34,846 bases of DNA from Bacteroidales bacterium (GTDB taxonomy: Bacteria > Bacteroidota > Bacteroidia > Bacteroidales > UBA932). Positions 8,689 through 16,026 of this stretch are shown here, piece after piece. The notes beneath the pieces were generated by a model. That model saw only the letters and a list, made by a program, of their open reading frames with translations. It made no database searches and was not told the origin of the DNA. Both the position numbers and the translations under genes were made by a program. The stretch covers positions 1 to 34,846 of the forward strand of contig SFJB01000003.1 in the NCBI GenBank assembly GCA_004555145.1. The letters run 5' to 3'. Numbering within the stretch: position 1 is the first letter of the stretch; every line of letters starts with the position of its first letter.

Positions 8689-11600
8689 ATGGTTTGCAAT
8701 AAATGCGGAAAGGATAACAGGAAGGAGGCGAAGTACTGTCGATTCTGCGGAACTGAGTTCTCCCGGGCTTCTGTCCCTGGAGAGCTTATCTGCAAGGCAG
8801 GGATACTCCCTGAGCTGGAAAAGCTGGAAGATAAACTGAAGGTTGCGGGAATAATAGCCGAAGGGGGAGCCCGAATAGGCATGGACTGCCTGATACTGGG
8901 TGATTCCGGCAGCGGCAAGAACTTCATCGCCAATATGATCGCAGACAAGATGCTTTCTTCAGGAGTGGTTAAGAAGAAGCCGATGGCAGTGGATGCCTCG
9001 GATTGGGATAAATTCTCTTCTGACTTCGACAAGAACATTTCGTCCATCAAGGACGGGATACTGCTCATTACCAATGCCCATAAACTCCTTCCGACGTCCA
9101 AAGCCTCCAACGTCAACCAGCTTGACAGGCTCTTCACCAGGATGCGCAGTACCGAAGGTGCTCCGGTAGTGCTGCTCTGCGGGCTTCTGAACGAGCTTTC
9201 CGTGTTCATGGAGTACAACAAGGACGTACGGCGGCTCTTTGAATTTGAGTTCTCCCTGGAAGCCTTCGACATAAGCGGTCTGAGCGAACTGGCAATGACA
9301 ATCTTCAGGGAAAGGTATGGAGCAGGCGTGGCCGAGGGGGTGGAAGAATGTCTGAGAAGCCATTTTTCATGGTATATGCGCCAGGCCGACCTGGGCTACA
9401 CCAACGGGCATCTTGCCGAGAAGGTCGCGGAGGACATATATGTGAAGGCGGCCCTGCGCGGCAGCAGGATCATTGAAACGCAGGACATAGACCCTGACAG
9501 GTGCTTTGTACCCAAAAGTGAGGAAGATATTCTTGCCGACCTGGACGGATATGTCGGTCTTCAAAGTGTCAAGGACGAAATCAGGGCAATCATACGCAAT
9601 GTCAAGAAACGCAAGGAGAAGGGTGTCAAATCCAAACTGCTTTGCGACCACTATATCTTCACCGGCAATCCAGGCACGGGCAAAACCACTTTTGCACGCA
9701 AGTTCGGGGAAGTCCTCAATGCCATTGGCGCCCTGCCTACGGGACAGTTCGTGGAGATTTCAGGCAAAGATTTCATAGGCCGCTTCCAGGGCGACTCTGA
9801 AGCCAATGTGAAGAATTACGTTGCCAAGGCAATGGGTGGCGTGCTCTTCATCGACGAGGCCTACGCTCTTACGGGCAGCGGGGACGGAAAGGGAGGATAC
9901 GGAATGGATGCGGTCAATACCCTGCTCAACCTTCTTGAAAACCGCAAGGGGGATTTTGTCTGCATTATGGCGGGTTACACCAGGGAAATGGGGAATTTCG
10001 TCCGCATGAATCCGGGCATCCCTTCCCGTTGCAATGTCACCATAGAATTCCCCGACTACAACGCCAGGGAACTGGAGCAGATATTCCGCAGACTGCTCGC
10101 AAACAATAATGAGAACACGGTTTTCACCCTTGATGATGAGGCCGGGAAGATGCTTCCGAAGATATTCGACAGGATGTACCTCAAGCGCGGGGATACTTTC
10201 GGCAACGCCCGTGAGGTCAGGAATCTCTTCGATCTGGCTGTGAAGCGCTTGCGTCTGCGAGAAGCTGCAGATGACACTTTGAGCTACGCGGATCTGGTGG
10301 GTGAGGATGCTACGGAGGACATAGCTGTTGAGGCAATAATGAAGGAACTTGACGGATTCGTAGGTATGCAGGGAGTCAAGAAGGCGGTACGGCTCATAGT
10401 GGAGGAGGCTGCCGTGCAGAAGAAACTGGTTGAGCTGGGCGATGCCGAGGAAGGACTGACGAGATTCAACATCATCCTGACAGGAAATCCCGGCACGGGA
10501 AAGACCAGTGTGGCGCGTACCTTCGGCAGAATATTCAAGGCTCTGGGAGTGACTGCGACAGACCGGGTGACAGAAAAGGTCCCGGACAATATCATAAGCA
10601 AGTACGTGAACGAGTCGGCGCAGAATATGGATGCCGCCGTCAACGAAGCGATGGGAGGCGTACTCTTCCTGGATGAGGCATATGACCTCAACCCTATGGA
10701 TCCGGCAGGGCAGAGCAAGAACAAGGAGGGCGAAAATGCTGTGCGGACGCTGATGACGCGTATGGAGAACGATGCGGGAAAGTTCGTGGCGATACTCGCT
10801 GGTTATCCTAAGGAAATGGAAGATTTCCTGAACTCCAACAAGGGATTGAAGCGGCGTTTCAGCCATTTCATACATATTGAAGACTACACGGCCGAGGAAT
10901 TGCTGGAGATATACGAGCGTGCGGCAAAGGCAAAGAAAAACAATTTCACCCTTGCGGACGAGCAGGTCAGGATGAAGGCACTGAATATGTTCCGCAATAT
11001 GGTAGCGATGAAGGACGACAAGTTCGGAAACGCCGGCGAAGCCATGAAGATGGTGGCGCAGACCAAAACCAATATCTACAAAAGGCTGGCTGCCGTTCCG
11101 CCAGAGCAATGGACCCCTGAGATGGCGCATACAGCCTATCTGGAGGACATTCCGTACGTGGAGCCTAAGAAGCTCTCAATAGATGGATGTCTCGCAGAGC
11201 TCAATGCGCTTGTAGGTCTTGATGGCGTGAAAAAGTCCCTGACAAAACTGGCGCACACTATCAATAACGAAATAGAGAGCGCCAGGCTGGAGCAGCGCCG
11301 TCCGGAGATACCTCTCGGGCACTACCTCTTCCTTGGAAACCCCGGCACAGGAAAGACTACGGTAGCCCGACTTATGGGGAAGATACTGTACTCAATGGGA
11401 GCCTTGCCTTCTCCTAAGGTGGTTGAGGTGGGGAAGTCAGACCTTGTGGGGCGATACTTGGGTGATACAGAAGCAATTACCACCCATGTGATCAACTCTG
11501 CGATGGGCGGAATACTCTTCATCGACGAGGCCTACCAGCTCTCTGCGGACCAGTATGGAAAGACTGTGCTCGAGATTCTTGTGCCGAGGTTGGAGAATGA

Positions 11601-11979
11601 CAGGGGCAAATTCGTGTGCATAGCTGCCGGCTACAGCTACGAAATGCAGGCTTTTCTGCAGGCAAACAGCGGATTCGAGTCCCGGTTCCCGGAGCGCAAT
11701 CGCATTGTGTTTGAGGACTATACGCCCGATGAGCTCTACAGTATCTTCAAAATGCGCGCCGACAAGGAAGGGTACAAACTCGACCCTATGGCAGAGAATG
11801 CGGTCAGAGGCAGGCTTACGATGATGTATAACAAGCGTGGCCGCAGTTTCGGTAACGGACGCGACGCACGCAACCTCTTCGACGAGGTGAAGTCCAACCT
11901 CGCCGCACGCCTCGCTGAGGAAGTCGGAAGCGTGACCCCGGAACAGCGTAAAACCATAATGATGGAGGATGTGCTATGA
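8689..11979 (+). CDS. Four-module AAA+ ATPase of the CbbX/SpoVK (CbxX/CfqX) type with N-terminal zinc ribbon
   Basis: This is a 1096-residue cytoplasmic ATPase. A zinc ribbon opens it (Cys3, Cys6, Cys17, Cys20). A degenerate AAA module follows: Walker A GDSGSGKN (71-78) is present, but the Walker B acidic pair is replaced by Thr128-Asn129. Three canonical CbxX/CfqX modules come next, with Walker A Lys at 332, 605 and 889 (each GNPGTGKT) and Walker B DEAY beginning at Asp389, Asp662 and Asp946. The 255-284-residue spacing supports four tandem modules in one chain. Relatives such as CbbX and EccA remodel proteins or complexes. The last codons overlap the FHA gene by ATGA. The start is the ATG that retains the zinc ribbon; 46 bases separate it from the kinase gene. 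Its client protein is unknown. Confidence 0.93.
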   Translation: MVCNKCGKDNRKEAKYCRFCGTEFSRASVPGELICKAGILPELEKLEDKLKVAGIIAEGGARIGMDCLILGDSGSGKNFIANMIADKMLSSGVVKKKPMAVDASDWDKFSSDFDKNISSIKDGILLITNAHKLLPTSKASNVNQLDRLFTRMRSTEGAPVVLLCGLLNELSVFMEYNKDVRRLFEFEFSLEAFDISGLSELAMTIFRERYGAGVAEGVEECLRSHFSWYMRQADLGYTNGHLAEKVAEDIYVKAALRGSRIIETQDIDPDRCFVPKSEEDILADLDGYVGLQSVKDEIRAIIRNVKKRKEKGVKSKLLCDHYIFTGNPGTGKTTFARKFGEVLNAIGALPTGQFVEISGKDFIGRFQGDSEANVKNYVAKAMGGVLFIDEAYALTGSGDGKGGYGMDAVNTLLNLLENRKGDFVCIMAGYTREMGNFVRMNPGIPSRCNVTIEFPDYNARELEQIFRRLLANNNENTVFTLDDEAGKMLPKIFDRMYLKRGDTFGNAREVRNLFDLAVKRLRLREAADDTLSYADLVGEDATEDIAVEAIMKELDGFVGMQGVKKAVRLIVEEAAVQKKLVELGDAEEGLTRFNIILTGNPGTGKTSVARTFGRIFKALGVTATDRVTEKVPDNIISKYVNESAQNMDAAVNEAMGGVLFLDEAYDLNPMDPAGQSKNKEGENAVRTLMTRMENDAGKFVAILAGYPKEMEDFLNSNKGLKRRFSHFIHIEDYTAEELLEIYERAAKAKKNNFTLADEQVRMKALNMFRNMVAMKDDKFGNAGEAMKMVAQTKTNIYKRLAAVPPEQWTPEMAHTAYLEDIPYVEPKKLSIDGCLAELNALVGLDGVKKSLTKLAHTINNEIESARLEQRRPEIPLGHYLFLGNPGTGKTTVARLMGKILYSMGALPSPKVVEVGKSDLVGRYLGDTEAITTHVINSAMGGILFIDEAYQLSADQYGKTVLEILVPRLENDRGKFVCIAAGYSYEMQAFLQANSGFESRFPERNRIVFEDYTPDELYSIFKMRADKEGYKLDPMAENAVRGRLTMMYNKRGRSFGNGRDARNLFDEVKSNLAARLAEEVGSVTPEQRKTIMMEDVL

Positions 11980-12419
11980 TACAGTGTCCCGATTGCAGAG
12001 CTATGATTCCTGACGACAGCGCATTTTGCGACCAGTGCGGCAGGGAGTTGAAATGGTGCCCGGAGTGCAAACGTCCGAAACGGGGACTTGAGTGCCCGGT
12101 GTGCGGCAGTGATCTTGTCCCCGGGCGCAAGTACCTTGGCGGCACGCCGCCGCAGGCCTCGGAGCTGGTCGGAAACGGCTGGAGGCTCGTCCTGAAACCC
12201 GGGGAATTCGGCCGGAGCGGAGGAATGTGGCCTGAACTGGGCAGCTGCCCCTATGTCTCGGGGCGCCACGGTTCCGTGGAAAAGGACGCGGACGGCTGGA
12301 CCATAATTGACAATAAATCCACCAACGGCACTTTTGTCAACGGGCAGCGTATCAGCAGAGCCAAGTTGAAAAAAGGTGACCGCGTTACTATTGCAACCCT
12401 TGATTTTGTAGTGGAATGA
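11976..12419 (+). CDS. Zinc-ribbon/FHA-domain protein
   Basis: A 147-residue two-part adaptor. Residues 1-45 carry eight cysteines in four CxxC knuckles (4/7, 18/21, 28/31, 40/43), i.e. a double zinc ribbon. Residues 66-147 form a forkhead-associated domain with the standard marks: Gly79-Arg80, the S-G-R-H cluster at 95-98, and N-G-T at 117-119. FHA domains bind phosphothreonine, so it probably recognises a target phosphorylated by the kinase encoded upstream in the same operon, perhaps the Thr-containing kinase tail. It overlaps both neighbours by ATGA (11976-11979 and 12416-12419), the tightest coupling in the island, implying matched amounts of AAA+ ATPase, adaptor and phosphatase. No signal peptide is present. 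Confidence 0.93.
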   Translation: MIQCPDCRAMIPDDSAFCDQCGRELKWCPECKRPKRGLECPVCGSDLVPGRKYLGGTPPQASELVGNGWRLVLKPGEFGRSGGMWPELGSCPYVSGRHGSVEKDADGWTIIDNKSTNGTFVNGQRISRAKLKKGDRVTIATLDFVVE

Positions 12420-13156
12420 AACTGGATATTCAGGCAATATGCCACAAAGGCCTCGTGCGTGAGAACAATGAGGATGCGCTCTCCATTGGAGGACTGCTGC
12501 TGCGCGACGATTCCACAACGCTCACGGTCAGCACCCCGGAGGACGGTTTCTTCTACCTGCTCGTCTCCGATGGTATGGGCGGACACGAGGATGGGGAAGA
12601 GGCGAGCCGCTTCGCCCTGGATGAGATAAAGGAGCAACTCGTGCTGCATCAGATTTCTCCGGAACGCTTCGAGGATGAGCTGAGGGAGGCTGCCTCCTAC
12701 ATATCCTTCAAGCTGAACAACGCTGCGGTACAGCGAGGTCAGAGCCGGCCTATGGGCTGTACTCTTACGGGGGTGATATGGCATTATGGGCACATATGGC
12801 TCATCAATGCCGGAGACAGCCGCAGCTACCGATTCAGGGAGGGAGTGCTGCGCCAACTCACTACGGATGACAACGAGCGTGGGCTTACAGGAAACCCGGA
12901 GGCTGGGAAACTGCTGCTGAACTGCCTTGGAGGAGGCTGCGAGGGCCGTTTGCAGGTGCAGAGCCTGGACGGGAAACTCCTGGAAGGGGACGCGCTTCTG
13001 ATCTGCTCCGACGGCCTGAGCGATATGCTCTCAGACGAGGAAATAGAAGAGGCCCTTTGCGACGGGGACTGCAGTGCAGAAAGCCTCTTCCGCAGTGCGT
13101 GCGAAAGAGGCGGTACTGACAACATCTCCGTAATCCTTGCGAGAATTGCGGGTTGA
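12416..13156 (+). CDS. PP2C-family (PPM) Ser/Thr phosphatase
   Basis: The 246-residue protein spans a single stand-alone PP2C domain. Visible motifs are RENNEDAL near residues 15-22, the metal-binding DGMGGH starting at Asp52, INAGDSRSYR, LICSDGLSDML and the terminal GGTDNIS. All metal-ligand acidic positions expected of the PPM family appear intact, so it should be a Mg/Mn-dependent phosphatase. It has no membrane segment and is probably cytoplasmic. Being last in the operon and overlapping the FHA gene by 4 bases, it most likely reverses the action of the kinase encoded at 5793-8642. Only 14 bases separate its stop from the stop of the convergent peptidase gene and no hairpin terminator is evident there. 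Confidence 0.95.
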   Translation: MKLDIQAICHKGLVRENNEDALSIGGLLLRDDSTTLTVSTPEDGFFYLLVSDGMGGHEDGEEASRFALDEIKEQLVLHQISPERFEDELREAASYISFKLNNAAVQRGQSRPMGCTLTGVIWHYGHIWLINAGDSRSYRFREGVLRQLTTDDNERGLTGNPEAGKLLLNCLGGGCEGRLQVQSLDGKLLEGDALLICSDGLSDMLSDEEIEEALCDGDCSAESLFRSACERGGTDNISVILARIAG

Positions 13157-13170
13157 TGAATTATTGCTGA

Positions 13171-15168
13171 CTATCTGATCGAATATTCCTTTCCGTATTT
13201 GAGCATCTGCCCGAGGAAACTGTCGGCATACTCGAGCTTGTAGTCCACCACCTTGCCCTTCTTGACCACAGGCACGATGTCCGGGTTCACGAAACCTCCG
13301 TATGGCTTGAGCTGAAGAGCAGCATATCTTTCCAGCACCTCCTTGTGCAGTTCCGGGTCAATGTTGACTGCGTATGTCTCCACGAGGCGTTTCCCGGCCT
13401 CATAGTCTCCCTCGCTCTTGATGCGCTGCACTTCGGCCAGCAGCCGGGCGAACAACCCCCTCAGGGCTTCGAAGTCATTGACCACGAAATAGGTCTTGCC
13501 GTCGCGCACTTTCTTTTCTATGACCTTGTCTGCCCTGCCCTGCTCGTAGCACCATTCGGCGATGAGCTTGCGGTTCTGCATATGGGCTTCGGTGTTCTTC
13601 GCTCCGAGTTCAACGCGGGTAAACTGGGTGAAGAGTCCGTTGCGTATGTATGAGGCATATTCGGCCTTGTATGCATCCTTGTCAGGCATTATGCCCAACT
13701 CGACCAGTTTCGGGTCTGCCGCATAGTAGAGGCCGAAGAGATCTGCCCGCGTCTCCTCGAGTGTGGAGGAATACTCTCCCATTGCCGTGGTAGCCACGCC
13801 CGGAAGCAGCTGGCCGGAACCGTGGCCGAGACATTCGTGGAGGTCGGTGTGGATTTCGCTTGCATAGGAACCGAACTTTCTCTCGAGTTCCTTCTCCTTC
13901 TCGTCCCAGGCGAACTCGTCGAGCATGTTCTTCGGCGACTCGTTGGCGGCGTAGTCGTATGCGTGGGTGATGTTGGCTATGGTCACCGATTTGCTGCCGT
14001 ATTCCTTCCTGATCCAGTCGGCATTGGGGAGATTGATGCCTATAGGCGTTGCAGGGTATGCGTCTCCGGATATGCAGGCCACATTGATGACCTTTGCGGA
14101 CACGCCCTTGACTTCGGACTTCCTGAATCTCGGGTCCACAGGGGAGTTGTCCTCAAACCACTGTGCATTAGCGGAGAGGATTTCGCTCCGCTCCGATGCC
14201 TTGTGGTCTTTTATGTTGACGTTGGCCTCCCAGGCACCCTTGCGCCCAAGCGGGTCGTTGTAGTCCTCCACGAACCCGTTCACGAAGTCTATCGTGCCGT
14301 CCAACTCCTTGACCCACTTGATGTTGTACTCGTCCCACTTGCGCAGGTCGCCAGTCCTGTAATACTCCACAAGGGCTGCGATGTACTCGCGTTGCGCGTC
14401 ATTCTCCGCCACTGCTGCAGCCTTTTCGAGTTCCTCGCAAATCTTGCTCAACTCCCTGGAATAGATGCCGCCCACGCACCACGGCAGCTCTGTGACCTTG
14501 CCGTCTATCTTCACCACCTTGGTGTTGAGGCCGTAGGATATGGGATGCGGGTCGTTCCTGTCCTCTATGCCTGCATAGTAATCCTCGACTTCTTTCCTGC
14601 TGACCCCTTCGTAAAAGTTTACTGCCGAAAGACTTACAATGTCGCCCTCGCTGCTGGTGGAACGGCGCTGGAGCCCGTTCTCCCTGTCATAGACAAAGTC
14701 AAGTACCTGACTGTCGTATGCGTCCACCGCCTTCATCAGGCTTGCGAAGTACTCCCTGCTGCAGGCCGGAAAGAACTTGTCCTCGGCGTAGTGATGGTGC
14801 ACTCCGTTGGAGAAGAAGACCCGCTTTGCATATACTTCAAAATCCTTGTACCCGGCGCATTCCCTGTCTCCTGCGTACTCGCTGACTATTTTCTCCAGCA
14901 CCCTCCTGAGCTCGAGGTTTCCGGCGCAGTTCTGGTCCCAGTAGATGTCGCGTCCCCATTTGGCTGCCTCGGCAAGGTGATATACATACTCCTTCTGCTG
15001 AAGGCTGAGCTCCTCCCATCCCGGGACGGTGTACCGAATCACCTTGATGTCTGCAAATTCATCAAGAAGATACCTGAAGCCTTCCACCTTGTCGTTCTGA
15101 AGTGAAGAACAAGATGCTGCAAGCGTTCCGATTCCAAGCATTGCGAAAAATTTTAGATGGCTGTTCAT
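13171..15168 (-). CDS. Dipeptidyl peptidase III (M49), lipoprotein
   Basis: The 665-residue zinc metallopeptidase removes dipeptides from the N terminus of short peptides. The M49 signature HECLGH is at 444-449 (a six-residue HExxxH rather than the usual HExxH), and the third ligand lies in EETRAD (471-476). The start is placed at the ATG at 15168. A longer reading from TTG at 15195 would use the G of the -7 promoter box and would precede the signal peptide. From 15168 the protein begins with a lipoprotein signal with lipobox LAAS-Cys, so it is probably lipid-anchored in the periplasm or at the surface. It is monocistronic and convergent with the PP2C gene. Confidence 0.93.
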   Translation of the reverse strand: MNSHLKFFAMLGIGTLAASCSSLQNDKVEGFRYLLDEFADIKVIRYTVPGWEELSLQQKEYVYHLAEAAKWGRDIYWDQNCAGNLELRRVLEKIVSEYAGDRECAGYKDFEVYAKRVFFSNGVHHHYAEDKFFPACSREYFASLMKAVDAYDSQVLDFVYDRENGLQRRSTSSEGDIVSLSAVNFYEGVSRKEVEDYYAGIEDRNDPHPISYGLNTKVVKIDGKVTELPWCVGGIYSRELSKICEELEKAAAVAENDAQREYIAALVEYYRTGDLRKWDEYNIKWVKELDGTIDFVNGFVEDYNDPLGRKGAWEANVNIKDHKASERSEILSANAQWFEDNSPVDPRFRKSEVKGVSAKVINVACISGDAYPATPIGINLPNADWIRKEYGSKSVTIANITHAYDYAANESPKNMLDEFAWDEKEKELERKFGSYASEIHTDLHECLGHGSGQLLPGVATTAMGEYSSTLEETRADLFGLYYAADPKLVELGIMPDKDAYKAEYASYIRNGLFTQFTRVELGAKNTEAHMQNRKLIAEWCYEQGRADKVIEKKVRDGKTYFVVNDFEALRGLFARLLAEVQRIKSEGDYEAGKRLVETYAVNIDPELHKEVLERYAALQLKPYGGFVNPDIVPVVKKGKVVDYKLEYADSFLGQMLKYGKEYSIR

Positions 15169-15192
15169 TGTAATTTGAATTTCAATTTTATG

Positions 15193-15200
15193 CAAATATA
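15193..15200 (-). promoter_or_regulatory. -7 box for the dipeptidyl peptidase III gene
   Basis: A perfect TATATTTG on the minus strand sits 24 bases ahead of the ATG at 15168. No good TTTG lies 19-20 bases further upstream, so only the -7 half is convincing. Confidence 0.5.
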
Positions 15201-15227
15201 GATATTAATTCCTTAAGTTCAGGAATA

Positions 15228-15259
15228 TTTGGTGGTTTGGGAAATTATTCCTAAATTCG
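15228..15259 (+). promoter_or_regulatory. Candidate promoter for rplU-rpmA
   Basis: TTTG (15228-15231), a 20-base spacer and TAAATTCG (15252-15259), one base off the -7 consensus. It would give an approximately 80-base leader. The lon promoter has the same TTCG variant. Confidence 0.5.
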
Positions 15260-15347
15260 CGGTCCGAATGATTATGGCCGATGAGCTTGACAAGAGCTGC
15301 CCGGGTGGGTAGACGCTTACGGTCGAAACTTTATAAAAGAAGTTTTA
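15260..15347 (+). promoter_or_regulatory. rplU 5' leader with start-proximal hairpin
   Basis: The stretch is noncoding. Immediately before the rplU ATG, AAACTT (15328-15333) and AAGTTT (15342-15347 region) can pair around an A/T-rich 8-base loop, leaving only TA or so before the start codon. The upstream part is GC-rich (around GCCCGGGTGGGT). Ribosomal-protein leaders often fold to bind the encoded protein, so autoregulation by L21 is possible, but I do not recognise a known leader family. Confidence 0.35.
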
Positions 15348-15659
15348 ATGTACGCAATCGTAGACATTGCAGGCCAGCAGTTCAAAGTTGAAGCTGGAAA
15401 TGAGATCTTTGTGCAGAGGCTCGCTGATGCCAAAGGTGCTGACGTGGAGTTCAAGAAGGTCCTTCTCGTGGCTGACGACGCCAATGTGAAGGTGGGAGCT
15501 CCTTATGTGGACGGAGCAGTAGTGAAGGCTACCGTGCTCGATGATGATGTTAAAGCTGACAAGGTGCTTGTTTTCAAGAAGATCCGTCGCAAGGGCTTCC
15601 AGAAGCTCAACGGTCACCGTCAGAAACTTACCAAGATTAAGATTAACGAAATCGCTTAA
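15348..15659 (+). CDS. rplU: 50S ribosomal protein L21
   Basis: The 103-residue protein has the full L21 length and fold signature: the [16 protein letters not shown] start, the central [17 protein letters not shown] strand pair, and the basic C-terminal [17 protein letters not shown] loop followed by TKIKI. It binds 23S rRNA in the large subunit. It is followed after 5 bases by rpmA, the usual bacterial pair. The ATG chosen gives the standard N terminus. Confidence 0.98.
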   Translation: MYAIVDIAGQQFKVEAGNEIFVQRLADAKGADVEFKKVLLVADDANVKVGAPYVDGAVVKATVLDDDVKADKVLVFKKIRRKGFQKLNGHRQKLTKIKINEIA

Positions 15660-15664
15660 GGATT

Positions 15665-15925
15665 ATGGCACACAAGAAAGGTCAATCAAGTTCTAAGAAC
15701 GGTCGTGAGTCACAAAGCAAACGCCTTGGTCTCAAGAAATTCGGCGGCGAAGTAGTTAAAGCCGGAAATATCATCGTACGTCAGAGAGGTACCGTACACA
15801 ATCCTGACAAGAACGTCGGAATGGGTAAGGACCACACTCTCTATGCGCTCGTAGACGGTACAGTGAAGTTCACCCGCAAGAGGGAGAATAAATCCTATGT
15901 ATCGGTAATTCCTTTTGAGAACTAA
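15665..15925 (+). CDS. rpmA: 50S ribosomal protein L27
   Basis: The 86-residue protein begins [20 protein letters not shown], the typical L27 N terminus that reaches toward the peptidyl-transferase centre, and continues with [19 protein letters not shown] and the [15 protein letters not shown] motif. There is no N-terminal extension of the cleavable Firmicutes type. It is co-transcribed with rplU. A hairpin plus T tract follows its stop. Confidence 0.98.
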   Translation: MAHKKGQSSSKNGRESQSKRLGLKKFGGEVVKAGNIIVRQRGTVHNPDKNVGMGKDHTLYALVDGTVKFTRKRENKSYVSVIPFEN

Positions 15926-15991
15926 CTCGAAGGATCAGTAGATGACAAAGGGCTTGCACTTCGAGTTGAGTGTGGGTCCTTTGTTTTTTTT
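15924..15991 (+). terminator. Terminator after rpmA with a competing upstream stem
   Basis: ACAAAGG (15945-15951) pairs with CCTTTGT (15978-15984), enclosing an inner CACT/AGTG stem (15957-15960 with 15969-15972), and eight Ts end at 15991. In addition, AACTCGAAG (15924-15932), starting inside the rpmA stop codon, is perfectly complementary to CTTCGAGTT (15959-15967). That pairing would break up the inner part of the terminator, so two alternative folds exist. Confidence 0.75.
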
Positions 15992-16020
15992 GAGGATATA
16001 AGTCATACAATATAAATTTC
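15989..16020 (+). promoter_or_regulatory. Candidate serS promoter
   Basis: TTTG (15989-15992), a 20-base spacer and TAAATTTC (16013-16020), one mismatch from the -7 consensus. The serS ATG is 6 bases further on. The -33 element overlaps the T tract of the preceding terminator. Confidence 0.45.
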
Positions 16021-16026
16021 AGAGTC

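Noticed and set aside
9760..11130. 456-codon open frame on the minus strand
   Set aside because: Antisense shadow of the AAA+ ATPase gene, His/Leu-rich composition, no motif.
4869..13156. Interpretation of the island as a type VI secretion phosphorylation module or a tellurite/Ter system
   Set aside because: No Tss, Hcp, VgrG, TerD-like or von Willebrand A genes are present in the 34.8-kb window.
13822..15105. Long open frame of 427 codons on the plus strand
   Set aside because: It is antisense to the dipeptidyl peptidase III gene, which has intact catalytic motifs and a signal peptide; the antisense product resembles no family and arises from codon bias.
15169..15195. N-terminal extension of dipeptidyl peptidase III from TTG 15195
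   Set aside because: It would begin in the -7 box and place nine charged residues before the lipoprotein signal.
15283..15347. Hammerhead-ribozyme-like elements (CCGATGAG ... CGAAAC ... AAGTTT) in the rplU leader
   Set aside because: The core would need CUGAUGA but has CCGAUGA, stem I barely pairs, and no convincing stem II closes. The stem III-like pairing is simply the start-proximal hairpin.
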